Origin: Artocarpus heterophyllus
Taxonomy: Eukaryota > Streptophyta > Magnoliopsida > Rosales > Moraceae
NCBI GenBank assembly: GCA_025403435.1
Contig: CM046333.1
Span: 30,525,521-30,589,520 of the forward strand
Reading direction: 5' to 3'
Length of the DNA: 64,000 bases
This document shows, piece after piece, positions 47,929-60,420 of this stretch (its first letter is position 1; the number at the start of each line of letters is the position of its first letter). A model generated the notes under the pieces. The model worked only from the letters and a program-made list of their open reading frames with translations. It ran no database searches and was not told the DNA's origin. A program made the translations under genes and the position numbers.

Positions 47929-48523
47929 AAGAATTGGGCATATGATAGACGGATTATGTGGAAGACACGATTCTTAAGGTGATGGTCTAAATCATACGAT
48001 CCGTAATCAAGGGAATAAAGTTAGGCACTTTATTCATGCAAAGATTGTTATGTTGTCTATATCCCTTTTGGGAGATGGTTTGTCTTGACCATCAGAGCTG
48101 GACTCTATGAATAGAAACATTGGCACGTTGTTATAAGTGATGATGTGTTGGATCGGGACATAAAGTGAATTGATTTTGATTAATAATTCTGTCTCAGCAA
48201 ATCGATTCACTTTAGACAATCACTTTAGAATTGGGCATATGATAGACGGATTATGCGGAAGACACGATTCTTAAGGTGATGGTCTAAATCATACGATCCG
48301 CAATCAAGGGAATAAAGTTGGGCACTTTATTCATGCAAAGATTGTTATGTTATCTATATCCCTTTTGGGAGATGGTTTGTCTTGACCATCAGAGCTGGAC
48401 TCCATGAAGAGAAATATTGGCACGTTGTTATAAGTGACGATGTGTTGGATCGGGACATAAAGTGAATTGATTTGGATTAATAATTCTGTCTCGGCTAATC
48501 GATTCACTTTAGACAATCATTTG
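47929..48523 (+). repeat. 297-bp tandem duplication within the solo LTR
   Basis: Two nearly identical units lie head to tail, starting about 47930 and 48227 (each starting AGAATTGGGCATATGATAGA). Identical open frames recur exactly 297 bases apart. No other LTR copy in the window has it. Confidence 0.9.
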
Positions 48524-49682
48524 TGTTGTATCTTAATCCTGAGATAAATAGTGGGCCCGTTGTCTTGGCTTGGCTTGTGTCTTTTGATGTAGCAAAGGAT
48601 GATACCCACATCTTAATAGTGGTATGCATGTCGGTACGTTGGAGACATGACTCTTGATAGCGTAGACATGTTATTCATAGATATGGAATCCATAGCTTCT
48701 CTTTAGGAGTAATGATATCCTCCTATATGCGTTATCCTGTAATTGGAAAACTAGAGCGCTCAACCATTTGGATACATAGGTGTAACCGAATGGTATACTG
48801 TCATTAGATAATAAGTTTTCTGATGGTGAGATAGTGGAACGTAAGATAAAAATAATCAGGAAGCTAAGACAGAACTTGTCCTTAAACCGATTATGGACTA
48901 TCATATGGGGTTACGATACACTATGATATGTCATGGAGACTTAGCTATACGAGCTTCCTAATTCTATGTAGTTGGAGAGTGCAGCTCCAAGCTTTTAGTG
49001 GAGTTGATAATTATGAAATGTATATATGGGATATTGGGTTTCATAATTATCGAGAGCTTGAACTATATAGGTCCATTTGGTCCCCCTTGCTAGCTCACGA
49101 CATCCTGTAACGACACGGCTTGTTTTTTCAATAATTAGTGACTTATGTCGGATTTATTAGATTGGCTGAAATTGGGAAGAATCAAATAATTCATGTCTGT
49201 TTATTGGTTGAATTAATTTTTGTAATAAATTAATTTAAGATAAACTCGTTGAATTATTGGGATCGGATAATTCTTGTTTGTTTATCGGTTGATTTAAAGT
49301 TTGATAACTTGGATCAAGATAAACTTATAGAGTTATTGGAAATTGATTTATTTTCTTAGAGATTATCTAGATAAAGTTGTTTTGATCAGATAACTTCTCT
49401 ATTGGGTTATTTGAATTAAAACTAAGACTTTATCCTATAGAATCTTGGGTGGAAAATAAAAGATTCGTGAAATTTTTTATTCGGCAATTCAGCCTACCTA
49501 TGGACATGTTCAGTCAGTCGATAGGACCTGTTCGGCCTGCCGATCAGGTGGTTCGGCCTACCGATCAACAAAGGATAAGATCATGTGTTTCCGCACGGAT
49601 CTTATCAGATATTGATTCAAATTTGATTCTAATCTGAATTTTGAGACCTAATCTAATGAGGACTGACCCTAGGACCAACCTC

Positions 49683-49690
49683 TATAAATA
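49683..49690 (+). promoter_or_regulatory. LTR TATA box, copia solo LTR
   Basis: TATAAATA followed by GGGAGTGA, about 115 bp downstream of the CGGCCTGCCGA cluster at 49482-49568. Confidence 0.65.
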
Positions 49691-50232
49691 GGGAGTGATT
49701 CTCATAAGTTTCTCAGATCAATTGAGAGATTAAGAGATATACTCTCTTAGTGAGAATCTGAAAACTCCCTGAGAGCTTTCGTTCACAAATCATGAACACT
49801 TGCTCTGGGTTCTGTCGATTGGTTGGAAGGAGAGTCACTAGTGGAAGAGCTGTACATGTGAGCCCACACTCACTCTAGTCGTGGATAGAGAATAGCAAAG
49901 AAGACCAATTTGTTGAGACTCTTCTGGAATGTTTCTTCTCTTCACGTTTTGCGAGAGTTCTTCGGCACACAAAGGTTAGTAAGATCCTTTTAATTTATGC
50001 ATATAGCGTGTCAAACTTGTGTTTTGGAAATTACTCTGATGTAAAATTTTTAAAATTTCGCTACACACTATTTTTCTAACAATACTCTTCACGGATTGCG
50101 AGAGCTTTTCTGCATTTATGAGTTTTGTAAGATCTGGTTAATTTATGCATATAGTGTATCAAATTTGTATTTTAAAAAATACTATGGTATAAAAAATTTT
50201 TAAAAATTCCGTTATATACTTTTTTTCCAACA

Positions 50233-50927
50233 TAAATGATAAGGTTTGCAATCGAGGGAATAAAGTTAGGTACACTATTAATGCTAAGATTGTTATGTTA
50301 TTTATATCCCTAATAGGAGATGACTTGTCTTGGTCATTGGAGCGGGTCTCCATGAGTAGAAACTTTGGTATATTGTCATAGGTGATGATATATTAGATCG
50401 GGACAAATGTTGAATTGATTTGGTTAATAATTCCATTTATTTAAATTAATTAACTTTAGACAATCATATGTATTATGTCTTAATCCTGAATTAAATAATG
50501 GGCCTGTATTCTTACCTTGTGTCTTTTGATGTATCAAAGGGTGACACTTGATTTGATGATGGTATGCATACCGGTACATTGGAAACATGACTCTTGATTG
50601 ACATAGACTCGTTGTTCATAGATATAGAATCCATAGTTATTTTGTCGAGTTAATGATATTCTCTTATAGGCATTATCCTATAATTAGAAGACTATAGTAC
50701 GTAACCATTTGGATACATAGGTGTAACCGAATGATATATTATTTATGGATAGTAAGTATTTCAATGGTGAGATACTGAGACATAAGATAAAAATAATTAG
50801 GAAGATAAAACATAATTTATCCTTAAGCCGATTATGATTATCCTATGGGGATATTAGACATTATGATATGTCATGGACAATTAGCTTATTGGAGCTTCAT
50901 GATCTTATATAGTTTGAGAATGTAGCT
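50233..50927 (+). repeat. Fragment of a further copia LTR
   Basis: Matches the LTR from about base 220 (AAGGTTTGCAATCGAGGGAA) to about base 915 (TTGAGAATGTAGCT), more diverged than its neighbours. It starts directly after copy C and ends at the gypsy element. It is probably an older target LTR. Confidence 0.8.
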
Positions 50928-51396
50928 GTCATGCCCCTGGACCTAGGAGGTGATGTGATAGATTAATTAGTTCAATTAATTTAAATTTATTAAGTTAAAA
51001 GTTAATTATTTTAGGGAATTAGTTAATTAATAAAAATGTGATAGATTTAAAACCTTTTAAAAAAATATTTATAATAATAAAACTAGTAAGATAAAACAAA
51101 ATGAAATAAGATAGTAAAGAGATAGGGGAAATGCGCATTGGGTCCCACCGGGCCCACAACTTGTACACACACATAGTATCGGCAATAATTAAATTATAAC
51201 CATAGTCCAAGATTAAAAACAGAAGTTAAAATGATACATGCCTTGATTAATTAATACAAATAAGTTACTCGAGGTCTTCTACTGCTCACGAGTCCAATCG
51301 GTGGACTCTCCGTCGATCCTAAGCTGGATTCCACCTAGAGGGGAAGGATTTGAAAATGCGTAAAAAGTGAGGGAAAGCTCAATAGGACTAGGTTAT
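50928..51396 (-). repeat. Partial 3' LTR of the gypsy element
   Basis: 469 bp, closely matching the first part of 54330-55240 (TGTCAYGCCC, GATGTGATAGATTAATTAG, GTCCCACYRGGCCCACAAC). The match ends at AGGACTAGGTTAT, where the RNase H sequence begins. Confidence 0.88.
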
Positions 51397-53066
51397 GAGT
51401 AGGATAGTTCATGAATCACTGCTGCGAGCTCTATGTCATTAGTGTGATAGTTCTGCTCGTAAGGTCGTAGTTGTCTTGATCCATACGCCAACACTCGTCC
51501 ATGTTGCATCAACATGCACCTAAGTCCTCGTCTTGAAGCATCCGTTTAAACTTCATATGGCTCATCACTATTCAAGATAATCAACATCGGAGCTACAGTT
51601 AACCGATTCTTTAACTCTTGGAAGGCAAACTCATATTCTTCGTCCCAGTCTAATATGACATTCTTCCTGATCAATCTTGTCAATGGAGTTGCTATCTTCG
51701 AGAAGTCCTTCACAAACTTCCTGTAGTATCCTACGAGTCCCAAGACACTACAGATCTCTGTTACATTCCTCGGTCGTTCCCACTCCATTATGGCTTATCC
51801 CTTAAAAGGATCCACTAAGATGCTTTGTTTGGAGATGACAAGTCTTAGAAACTTAACCTCTGTCAACCAAAACTCACACTTCTCTTTCTTGGTGTACAGC
51901 TGGTGCTCTCGCAAAGTCTAAAGCACGATCCTAAGGTGCTGCTCATGCTCTTCACAAGTTTTAGAGTAGACCAAGATATTGTCGATGAACACGATCACGA
52001 ACTAATCCAGATAAGCCCTGAATACCCTGTTCATCAGGTCCATGAAAGCTGATAGAGCATTTTTCAAACCAAATGGCATCATCAGAAACTCAAAGTGTCC
52101 ATACCGGGTCCTGAAAGTTGTTTTGGGTATGTCCTCTTCCTTGAGCCTATGTTGGTGGTGTCCCAAACGCAAATCTATCTTCAAGAAGTATCACGAAGCT
52201 CCCAACTGATTGAATAAATCTCGACCCTGGGCAGAGGATACTTGTTTTTCATGGTGACTCAATTTAGCTGCCAATAGTCAATGCACAGATTGAGGGTTCT
52301 GTCATGCTTTTTGGCGAACAAAACCGGTGCTCCCCATGGTGACGTGCTATTCCAAATATATCCCTTGTCAGCAAGCTCCTAAAGTTGCTTTCTTAATTCT
52401 TTCATCTCTACCGGTGCCATCCAATAAGGTGCTACAGAAATCAGAGCTGTTCCTAGAAGCAACTCAATACCAAACTCAATCTCCTAATGCAGTGGCAGTC
52501 CTAGTAACTTGTCGAGGAAGACATCTTCAAATGACCACTGGAATTACTGCATTTCTTCCCAATGCACTAGACTCTCCTTTTAAGTTCATGAGGAAGGCAT
52601 AGCAGGCTAGATTCTTTCGTCCTCCGAGACATGCCTTCATGAGGCACTCACTTATCATTCGATCATTACCACCCTGGTAAGTGATCGTCATTTCTCTATC
52701 TAATGATAAAGTCACTTCCTAAGTTGGCAGTCTACAACTGCATTACACTTAGACAACCAATCCATTCCTAGGATTACATCATATGAGCTTATGGGGATTA
52801 CAATCAAATCATTCTTTAGAGTCTCAACCCCAATCTTTATTTTGCAAAATTTATATACACAGTTCACACACACCTACCCTAAGGGTGAAGCAATAACTAA
52901 GGGCTCATCAAACTCTTCTATCTCTAATCACAAAGCATGTACAAAAGAGCTTGAAATGAGAGAATAAATGGCACCAATATTGAATAAAACATGTGCCAAA
53001 GACTAAGAAACTAAGACCATACCATCGACAACCGCGTTGCTGGTCTGGGCATATGAACTCTTGATG
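51397..53066 (-). pseudogene. Gypsy pol (protease, reverse transcriptase, partial RNase H), broken
   Basis: Protease is visible near 52950-53000 as LFNIGAIYSLISSSFVHAL, with the D-S-G triad changed to N-I-G. Reverse transcriptase: [37 protein letters not shown], then the catalytic box as FIDNILVYSK, so the second Asp of IDD is Asn. The connection is [20 protein letters not shown] (51546-51788). RNase H begins [20 protein letters not shown] and stops after HELSYS at the fusion with the LTR. Integrase and any chromodomain are missing, so lineage within gypsy cannot be fixed. Confidence 0.87.
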
Positions 53067-54234
53067 TCATGGTGTGGACCTGGACTGGTGCTTTCCCTTT
53101 TCTTCTACCAATATTGCTTGGTCCTGCATTAGTCGGTTGATATTGCTACAGTGAAGGTGACTGCACAATAGCTGTACTCGACGCTCGATTTTGAGGGACA
53201 TTGCATTGGAAGTTCTACAGCTGGTATCCTTGTGCTGGGTGTGGCAGTTGTTAAGGAGTGAACTGATGGAATTGCAGTTGAGGGAATTGCTAAGAAGGAG
53301 GTAGAGTCTGAGTCTGAGGCTGAGGCTGACGACGGGCACCTTCTCTAGCCTGAAGTCCTAGACGAGCACTCCTGATTAGGCAGTTCTTCTCGATGTGTCT
53401 CGGCCGCTGGCAATAGTGGCAATGGAAACTGTAGGGATTGCTACACCCGTTGCTGGATGAACTACTGCTTCTACTGTTCACGTTACCCTGTTGATTTCTT
53501 CCTTGAGTTGGATGGTTGCTGGTACTCCTCCTGGCACTCCTTTGTGGTCCTCTTGACGTCCTTGCTTGATCCTATTTGTAGTGTGCGTATTCGTTTTCCA
53601 CAGATATTGCTAATGACACAAGCTCATCAAAATTCCTGAGTCCCAAGGCAATGACCTGTTGTCAAATGGAAGCCTTAAGCCCTTCTTGAAATTTAATACA
53701 CTTCTCACGCTTCGATACCACAGCGAATGGAGCAAACTTGGCCAACTCATTAAACTTTGCCTTGTACTTCCAAACCGAAATATGACCCTATTCCAATCTG
53801 TAAAATTCAACATCCTTTTGATCTCTATATCCTTATGGAAAGTAACAGCTATAGAATAGCTCTTCGAACCTATCCCAGCTAATGTTCCTATTGTTCTCCA
53901 GGTGTTTAACTTACTTCCACCAAGTATTGGCACCACCTTCAAATTTATAGGCTACAAACTCTACACGATACTCTTTTGGCACGCCAAAGGTATCCAGGTG
54001 TTTCACGACTAAATCTAACAAATATTCGATCACCTACGGGTCCTTATTTCCATCAAAGGTCGAAACAAATATACGCCAGAACTCCTTAAAGTACGCGTGC
54101 CGACGACTTGCCTCAGAATCCTCCAGTCTTGCTCTCATCGCCATCTACTAGAAAGCAGCAAGCATTGCCCCTATCATACTTTCCTCATTTCCTGGGTTCA
54201 CATTAACATCAAATGAATGACGTCTGGGTGCCAT
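53067..54234 (-). pseudogene. Gypsy gag, broken
   Basis: The start at 54234 reads MAPRRHSFDVNVNPGNEESM. The gag core follows (FWRIFVSTFDGNKDP, VEFVAYKFEGGANTWW; about 53930-54080). The C-terminal CCHC knuckle CHYCQRPRHIEKNC lies near 53390-53430, before a Gln/Pro-rich tail. Several stops and frame changes occur, including two successive stops near 54150. Confidence 0.85.
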
Positions 54235-54312
54235 TCTCTCACTTTTGAAAACAAAATTAGACTGTCAATGGTATTTTATTATCGTGCCTATTTCCCAAGG
54301 TTCATAACCTAG

Positions 54313-54326
54313 GGCCTGATACCATT
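54313..54326 (-). promoter_or_regulatory. Gypsy primer binding site
   Basis: The minus strand reads TGGTATCAGGCCCT a few bases after the LTR end, matching the initiator tRNA-Met primer site (TGGTATCAGAGCC) with one base lost or changed. Confidence 0.8.
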
Positions 54327-54329
54327 CTG

Positions 54330-55240
54330 TCACGCCCTGGGACCTAGGAGATGACGTGATAGATTAATTAGTTTAATTAATTCAAATTTATTAAGTTAAA
54401 AGTTAATTATTTTAGGGAATTAGTTAATTAATAAAAATATGATAGATTTAAAACGTTTTAAATAAATATTTATAATAATAAAACCAGTAAGATAAAACAA
54501 AATGAAATATATAGTAAAGAGAGAGGGGAAATGCGCATTGGGTCCCACTAGGCCCACAACTTGTGCACACACATGGTATCGGTAATAATTAAATTACAAC
54601 CACAGTCCAATATAGAAAAAGAAGTTAAAATGATACATGCCTTGATTAATTAATACAAATAACCTACTCAGAGTCTTCTACTGTTTGTGAGTCCGATCGG
54701 TGGACTCTCCGTCGATTGTAAGCTGGATTCCACCTAGAGGGGAAGGGTTTGAAGACATGTAAAAAGTGAACGAAAAGCTTAGTAGGACTAGGTTATAAAA
54801 ATATTTAATTTGAATATAGAATTCATCGTTTAAGAAAATATTTAGAAAATAGAATTAAACAAAGGAATGGCTAAATAAATTCAATAAAACCAATCTTACT
54901 AAAAACCGTTTATTGGTCGACCAAAAATCATATTATTATCTTTTCTTGGGCAACCATATGTATCACCACCATAGTGGCCCAGCTGGGTTTCAGGATATGC
55001 CCCTAAGGTCGCACTCTATACGACCCTATCTCTGAGTATGACATCATGCCGATTTATATATTTCTATAGTTATTAAAAACTCATTTTACTAAGTATATTC
55101 ATTTACATTTATTATGTGGTTCATTGTGAAAATCACCTCATTCTACTGTTTATGAAAATAACTGATAAAAATGTCTTTTCGATCATTCATTGAAAATATT
55201 TTGAAAGAAATCATTTTGAGGCCAAAAATCATTTAAAAAA
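54330..55240 (-). repeat. Partial 5' LTR of the gypsy element
   Basis: Starts TGTCACGCCCTGGG on the plus strand and follows the solo LTR at 39509 for about 0.9 kb (for example GTGGCCCAGCTGGGTTTCAG). It then breaks into LINE sequence at an A run near 55235. The part that would contain the CGGCCTGCCGA cluster is gone. Confidence 0.85.
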
Positions 55241-55242
55241 AA

Positions 55243-57589
55243 ACTTGGCTTTCCAACACCCACAAAATAGAAAGAGGAAAGTTCATCCCATGGTGTTTCC
55301 CCTTATAGACCTCCCAACTAGAGATTTCTATAGACCACCAGAGAAGATTATTTTGTTAGGCTCAGGTGAAGGAAAAGGGTTGTCAATAATTTCGTGCATT
55401 GGAGGATCGAGAAATAGTAAAGACCAATTAAAACAAGTACAGGGTTCCTCTTTTGTGTATGGTGCTAAAGCTTCAAAGGCTAAGATTTTGGCTGCGAATA
55501 TTTTCTGCTAAGGGATGTGAAAGATTGGATTCAATGTTAGCACAAAGAGACACAAATGTCAACATATCTTCAGGTAATACTAATACTCTTATTGTTGCTT
55601 CTTTTAATGCTACTGTTCTTGAACAAGTGGAGGAAAGCTGTAATGGCTCCCTATTAGATAAATGAGTCTCTTGGCCATCCATTAGACGATTAAAACCATA
55701 ACACTTGGTTATCTCAGATGCTATGTCTCAGAGGAGGTAATGTTGCAAAGGTGGCATAGTTGAGGCTTCTCTCATTGATGTTATAGTCCTCCTATTAGGA
55801 GGTCGGGTGGCTTTGGTATGGATTGGTTGACGAATATGGAAATTATCTCGTTGGAAGTGGGAAGGAATCCAATTCACTATCTAATTGATAGTTTAATAGA
55901 GAATCAAAAATGGTGTTTTCTATGATTTATGGGCCTCCAAGCACTACAGACAGGCCTCCTTTTTGGGAGTGTTTGAACCAAATCCCGTTTACCTATAATG
56001 TTTCTTAGATGATAATAGGTACCTCAATAGTATTCTCTCTAATTTTGAAAGTCGTTTGAGTAGAGGTTCTATGTTGAGTTGTTTATCTTTATCGTTTCGT
56101 TATTTTATGGATGTGAATGGGCTTATTGATTTAGGCATAGTGGGAGGGTCTTTCACTTGGCAAAGGATCTGTTGAAACCATTGTTTTTCTATAGCTAGAT
56201 TGAACAAGGCTATGGGTGACCTAGATTCGTAAGCAATGTTTGCGAGGGCTTTGATGTGGATTCTACCAGCCATTATTTCAGATCATAACCCCCTTTTGCT
56301 CAAACTTAATAGAGAGGAGTTTAAACCCTGGCTCTTTAAATTTAAGGCAATTTAGACCCATGATTTGAGATTGTGGTTCTATGATTCATGGGAGGCTTGT
56401 CATCGGTTAGACACTTCTACCCAATTAATGGCTCACTAGCTTAGTATTCATCATGCCCCTCGAAAGTGAAATAATAAGCAATGTGGCAACATTTTCTCTC
56501 GTATAAGTTAAGTGCATCAACATGTTCTGGTTCTTCAAAAAATAAGCAGTCAGATGGGGAGAGAATTAGTGATGCAGCTGTGTTGAAAACAAAATTAGAG
56601 GAACTTTCTAGAAGAGAAGAAATGCTTTGGAGTCAAAAATCAAGAATCCAAGGGTTGCACGAAGGCAATCGTAGTTCTTGTTTCCACCACATCACCTGGA
56701 GATCAAGGATAATGTAAGGAAGTGAGAAGCGAGAATAGTCTTGCCTTCCTTAAACATTTTTGGGAAGTATTTAGTGGGATTCCCATAGCTTTGCCTTATG
56801 ATTTGGATGGTCTATTTGGAACTATAGTGAGTGAAGACGATACCGATATTCTTTCTATATTCTTGTCCAATCAAGATATTAAGCAAGTGGTTTAGTCTAT
56901 AAATCCAAATAAGGCTCCTTGTTCGGACAGTCTTTTTGGCCATTTTTATAGGCACTACTAGGATATTATTAGTGAAGATGTTGTGAAGATGATAAAACAT
57001 TTCTTCATAACGGGTGAGCTCCTTCTAAGCATCAATTTCACTAAAATTGTGTTAGTTCAAAAGAAAGAGCTCTATTCATTCATAGTGGACTTCTGGCCAA
57101 TTAGTCTATGTAATTTTATTTAGAAGGTTATTTCAAAAATTTTGGCTTCACAAATTAAACCAATTGTCTCCCTATTTGTGTCCTTTACAATCAGCCTTTA
57201 TGGAAGGAAGAGCAATCATGGATAATTCCATTATAACCCATGGGGTGATCCCTTTGATGTCGAATAAAAGAAGAAAAGGTGGGCTCATGATGGTTAAACT
57301 AGATATGGCAAAGGCTTACGACCGGGTTAATTGGAACTTTCTTGAAGTAGTCCTCAAGGTGCTCAGTTTTGAGGATTGGATAGTAAAAAGGATTATGGCT
57401 TATGTTCAAGGTGTCTTGTTTTCCATTCTACTCAATGGAGATCCTTGTGGCAGCTTGTCTCCTAAGCAGGGCCTTCTTCAAGAGGATTCTTTATCCCTTT
57501 ATCTATTCACTATGTGCTTAGAAGTTCTTTCTTGGATTATTGAGAGAGCTAACTATAGTGGAAGTTATTGGGGCATTCGGTTTTATTAG
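55243..57589 (+). mobile_element. LINE (non-LTR retrotransposon), 5' part, decayed
   Basis: Pieces of one L1-like ORF2: an N-terminal part (55245-55511); endonuclease blocks GPPSTTDRPPFWECLNQI (about 55930) and GLIDLGIVGGSFTWQR (about 56125); the linker EELSRREEMLWSQKSRIQGL (56560-56660); and reverse transcriptase at 57164-57589 (QSAFMEGRAIMDNSII, LDMAKAYDRVNWNFL, KQGLLQEDSLSLYLF). The reverse transcriptase stops before its catalytic F-A-D-D box, where copia sequence begins. Numerous stops and shifts occur. The rest of the element is at 62341-63177. Confidence 0.87.
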
Positions 57590-57977
57590 AGTGAGAAGTT
57601 TTAAGTCTTTTAGAATTATCATTAACCTCAGTGTTCAGCAATAAATCCATCTTAGGTTTGATAACATATAGATTATTTTGCATCTATCTATCACAGATAA
57701 AAGATTTATTTTTACGAATTACATCTTTATTATTTAAAGTGACTGAATAAGAGTCTTTAAATAAACAAGTGATAGATATTAAATTCCTTTTAAGTTTAGA
57801 AACATGAAAACAATCTCCAAAACCAAAGTCCTATAATTATCAAAGAAAAGATAGACGTCTCCCACTGCTTCAACCAACACTAAGGATTCATCACCCATCC
57901 GAAGCATGAAGTGCTCAAATAGCAAAATTCTTGTTTCTTTAAATCCCTTCAAAGAAACACAGACATGATTAGTCGCA
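57590..57977 (-). pseudogene. Protease-linker remnant of copia copy D
   Basis: Encodes NIYVIDSSATNHVCVSLKGF and FMLRMGDESLVLVEAVGDVY, the protease and downstream block of the family, with the active-site Gly changed to Ser. It ends at 57590, fused to the LINE reverse transcriptase. Confidence 0.82.
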
Positions 57978-58879
57978 CTAGAATCTATGACGTAAATGTT
58001 CACTTGATTCTTCAACTAAACAAGTCTCAATTATTAGAAGTTCGCACTTATTTCCCTTAGATAGGAAGCCCTTGTAATTCTTCTTTATGTGCCCAACCTT
58101 CTCGCAAAAAAAAAAAAAAAAAAACACTTTAGTTTTTCGGGTTCCTCTTATTTTTCTTCTTATCCTTGCCATTTGCCAGAATAGACGTTTTCCTATTCTT
58201 GGCCCTTTGCTTCTTTCCATTCCTAGAATTAGAATTGGAACCCAATGTATTTGCCAAGTTCGCCTTGCCACCAGCCGAAGCTTCCTTGATCAGATTTTTG
58301 AACTCATTTAACTGCTTCATTAGCTCAGTCAATGTCACATCTTTTCTATTACTCAAGTTATATGAAGCTTTAAATGGGATGAACTCCTTATATAGAGTCA
58401 CAATGACCATAGTCTTCTATGACTCAGCATCAATGTCAGCTCCATAAGATTGAGTCTTAGCGAGGTAACCCATGACCAACATCATATGCTCTTTCACAGG
58501 AGTTCCCCGTCTTTGTTTGTAGTTTAAGAGTTTTCGAAGAGCCCATTGCCATTTCGTTAGGGCTTGGCCTCCAAATATATCTTCAAGATTATCCATGATT
58601 TGCTTAACAGTCTCATAATCTTCATGATGAGCCTGTAGCATATTATTCATGCTAGCCAGAATAGCAGCGGGCCCGATCATTAGCATCTTTCTAGTGCTCA
58701 TTCGCTTGGATTTGCTCATTAGTGGAATTCTCGATAGGTTTAGGAGGATACAGTGTTGTCAATACAAATTTCAGTTTCTCAAAGGAAAGGACGATATTCA
58801 GGTTCCTTTTTCAATCATTGTAATTCTTGTTAGTTAACATGTTTTTATCGATTATCAAAGATAAACAGTTTTTAGACAT
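57978..58879 (-). pseudogene. Copia gag of copy D, broken
   Basis: Starts at an ATG at 58879 and has the blocks ASMNNMLQAHHEDYETVKQI, LEDIFGGQALTKWQWALRKL, and MTLTEL-like VTLTELMKQLNEFKNLIKEA. The zinc knuckle is disrupted by an A/T run of about 18 (58109-58126), leaving FCEKVGHIKKNYKGF. Frames change at least twice. Confidence 0.85.
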
Positions 58880-60420
58880 TTTAATCTACAATAAAGATTC
58901 ATATACTAAATATAAGCAAACATTCCACAACAGTTTAGTAAGATAACACAAACAAGTAAACATATAATTGTGTTTATGTGTCAAAACCTTGAAAATATTA
59001 CAACCTTACAACGATAATTCCCAACTCAGAATCTAACAAGCCGCCTTGGGGACACTTGCCAAATTCAATCAGGAACACGGATCTCTTTCGATTAATATAT
59101 CTCATCTAAGACCTGTCTGATCTAGCATAGATTAATAATCGTTTTCTTTGGCCAATAATTTCATTAACATAGCTCCTAGGGGAGGCTAATAACAAAATTA
59201 ATTTTGAGTGTATAACCATTATTTCAACTATTTTATCCATGATTTATAATCACCACCTAAGTGTGCACAATGATAAATCATGCTAAAATAAATTATCCCT
59301 TTAGAGATCCAATCGAGTACATGATGAAATCCCTTCCAAGGGGTTGGAACCACCATATGCTACCTATGAACCAACGACAGAGGCCGTAGGTCTTCTCTTT
59401 GAAAACCTTCTCTTACTTAATATTTTAGAAATCAATGTTTTACGTTAACATGTATTAACAATTTTTAATGAGTGGCACGCCCTCTTCTACATGGCATGCT
59501 ATCAACATCTATAACAAAACATATTATAATGCAGACAAGCAAAGCAACGTGCAATGCCACAAGCAAAATAATAAATAAATAGCCGTAATATCATGGTTTC
59601 ATTCTAGAGAAAAGAAAATAAAGATTACAAAAGATCAATCAAAACCTATTATCGATTCTTCATCTTGTATCTTCTTGTTGTATTATGTGGCATCCATCTT
59701 TAATTCTTTAATCCCTCATAGATTAAAAGGTTTATTTTTCTAGTTATCATAAAATTTCATGTTTCTCAAAATTGTCTCAAAAATAAAATAAATAACTACA
59801 CTGAAAAACACACTTTTTTTTAAAAACATTTTGCCCCATTGCCAGCCTCTCAGACTGGAAGTTCAGCTTACCAGTCTACGATCGATGGTTTGCCGACCCA
59901 AGGCTTGCCGACCAAGCTGAACCTACATTTTTCTAGAGAAATTGTTTTTAAGCAGTTTTTCAATTTTATTTTCAACAATTCAAAAACATAAAAAAATTTA
60001 TAAACTTAGAATAATAGAACTCTAATCATCTCCATCTTCTAGATTTGTCTTCACTTCGAATGATTATTTAATTACAAAATTTTACAAATTTAAAATTAAA
60101 ATAATAAATCCTAGACAGTGATGATAAAGCGTCATCTAATTACATGAAAAAACTTAGATACATATTCTAACCTCTAAAGAACCATAACCGCTACAAATTA
60201 ATTAATTAATAAATAAATAAATGATAATTTAGCCAACCATAATTAATTAAACATTCATCACATAATCTCATGGCAACATTTAATTATTTAGAAACCTTAG
60301 AGCGCCAACTCTCTAAAAAATTAAATTCAAGCACAGGGGAGAATAAGATTGCATAATCTATGTACATAGCATGATTACAAACCCTTAAAATCAACGTAAA
60401 AACTAGGCTCTAATATCACT
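58880..60420 (-). other. Leader of copia copy D
   Basis: Non-coding, homologous to the leaders of copies A-C. Motif-like sequences (CCAGCCTCTCAGACTGG, GCTTGCCGACCAAGC) occur at 59840-59930. The PBS lies at its right end. Confidence 0.78.

Larger units (their letters stand above)
47759..50081 (+). repeat. Copia solo LTR with perfect target duplication
   Basis: A 2323-bp LTR of the same family, TGTTAGACAT...CTAACA, flanked by ATACT at 47754-47758 and 50082-50086. It is about 0.3 kb longer than its relatives because of a 297-bp tandem duplication. It carries a motif cluster at 49482-49568 and a canonical TATAAATA at 49683-49690. Confidence 0.93.
38016..50232 (+). mobile_element. Long-LTR Ty1/copia element, copy C, with two nested solo LTRs
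   Basis: Order: 110-bp remnant of the 5' LTR (38016-38125), PBS (38128-38139), leader with a gypsy solo LTR (39509-41706), gag (42001), pol (to 45867), PPT, and a 3' LTR (45882-50232) split by a copia solo LTR (47759-50081). The 5' LTR lacks its promoter. Pol has lost key residues and part of RNase H. The 5' truncation prevents recognition of a target duplication. Confidence 0.9.
45882..50232 (+). repeat. 3' LTR of copia copy C, split by a solo LTR
   Basis: 45882-47758 and 50087-50232 together reconstruct an LTR of about 2.02 kb. The interruption is the solo LTR at 47759-50081. TATA box TATAAAAA at 47506-47513, motif cluster at 47310-47395. The ORF-like SWIENSKED block here carries a stop. 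Confidence 0.9.
50928..55240 (-). mobile_element. Ty3/gypsy element with internal and terminal deletions
   Basis: A minus-strand gypsy element. A 5' LTR portion (54330-55240) is followed by a PBS (54313-54326), gag, protease, reverse transcriptase and the start of RNase H, which fuses at 51396/51397 to a partial 3' LTR (50928-51396). The rest of RNase H, integrase and the beginning of the 3' LTR are deleted. The outer part of the 5' LTR is replaced at about 55240 by LINE sequence. It is the same family as the solo LTR at 39509-41706. Confidence 0.87.

Noticed and set aside
47923..48523. Repeats that might suggest a CRISPR-like or satellite array
   Set aside because: Only two units of 297 bp inside an LTR; a simple tandem duplication.
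52327..52602. Plus-strand 91-codon open frame
   Set aside because: Antisense to gypsy protease/reverse transcriptase coding sequence.
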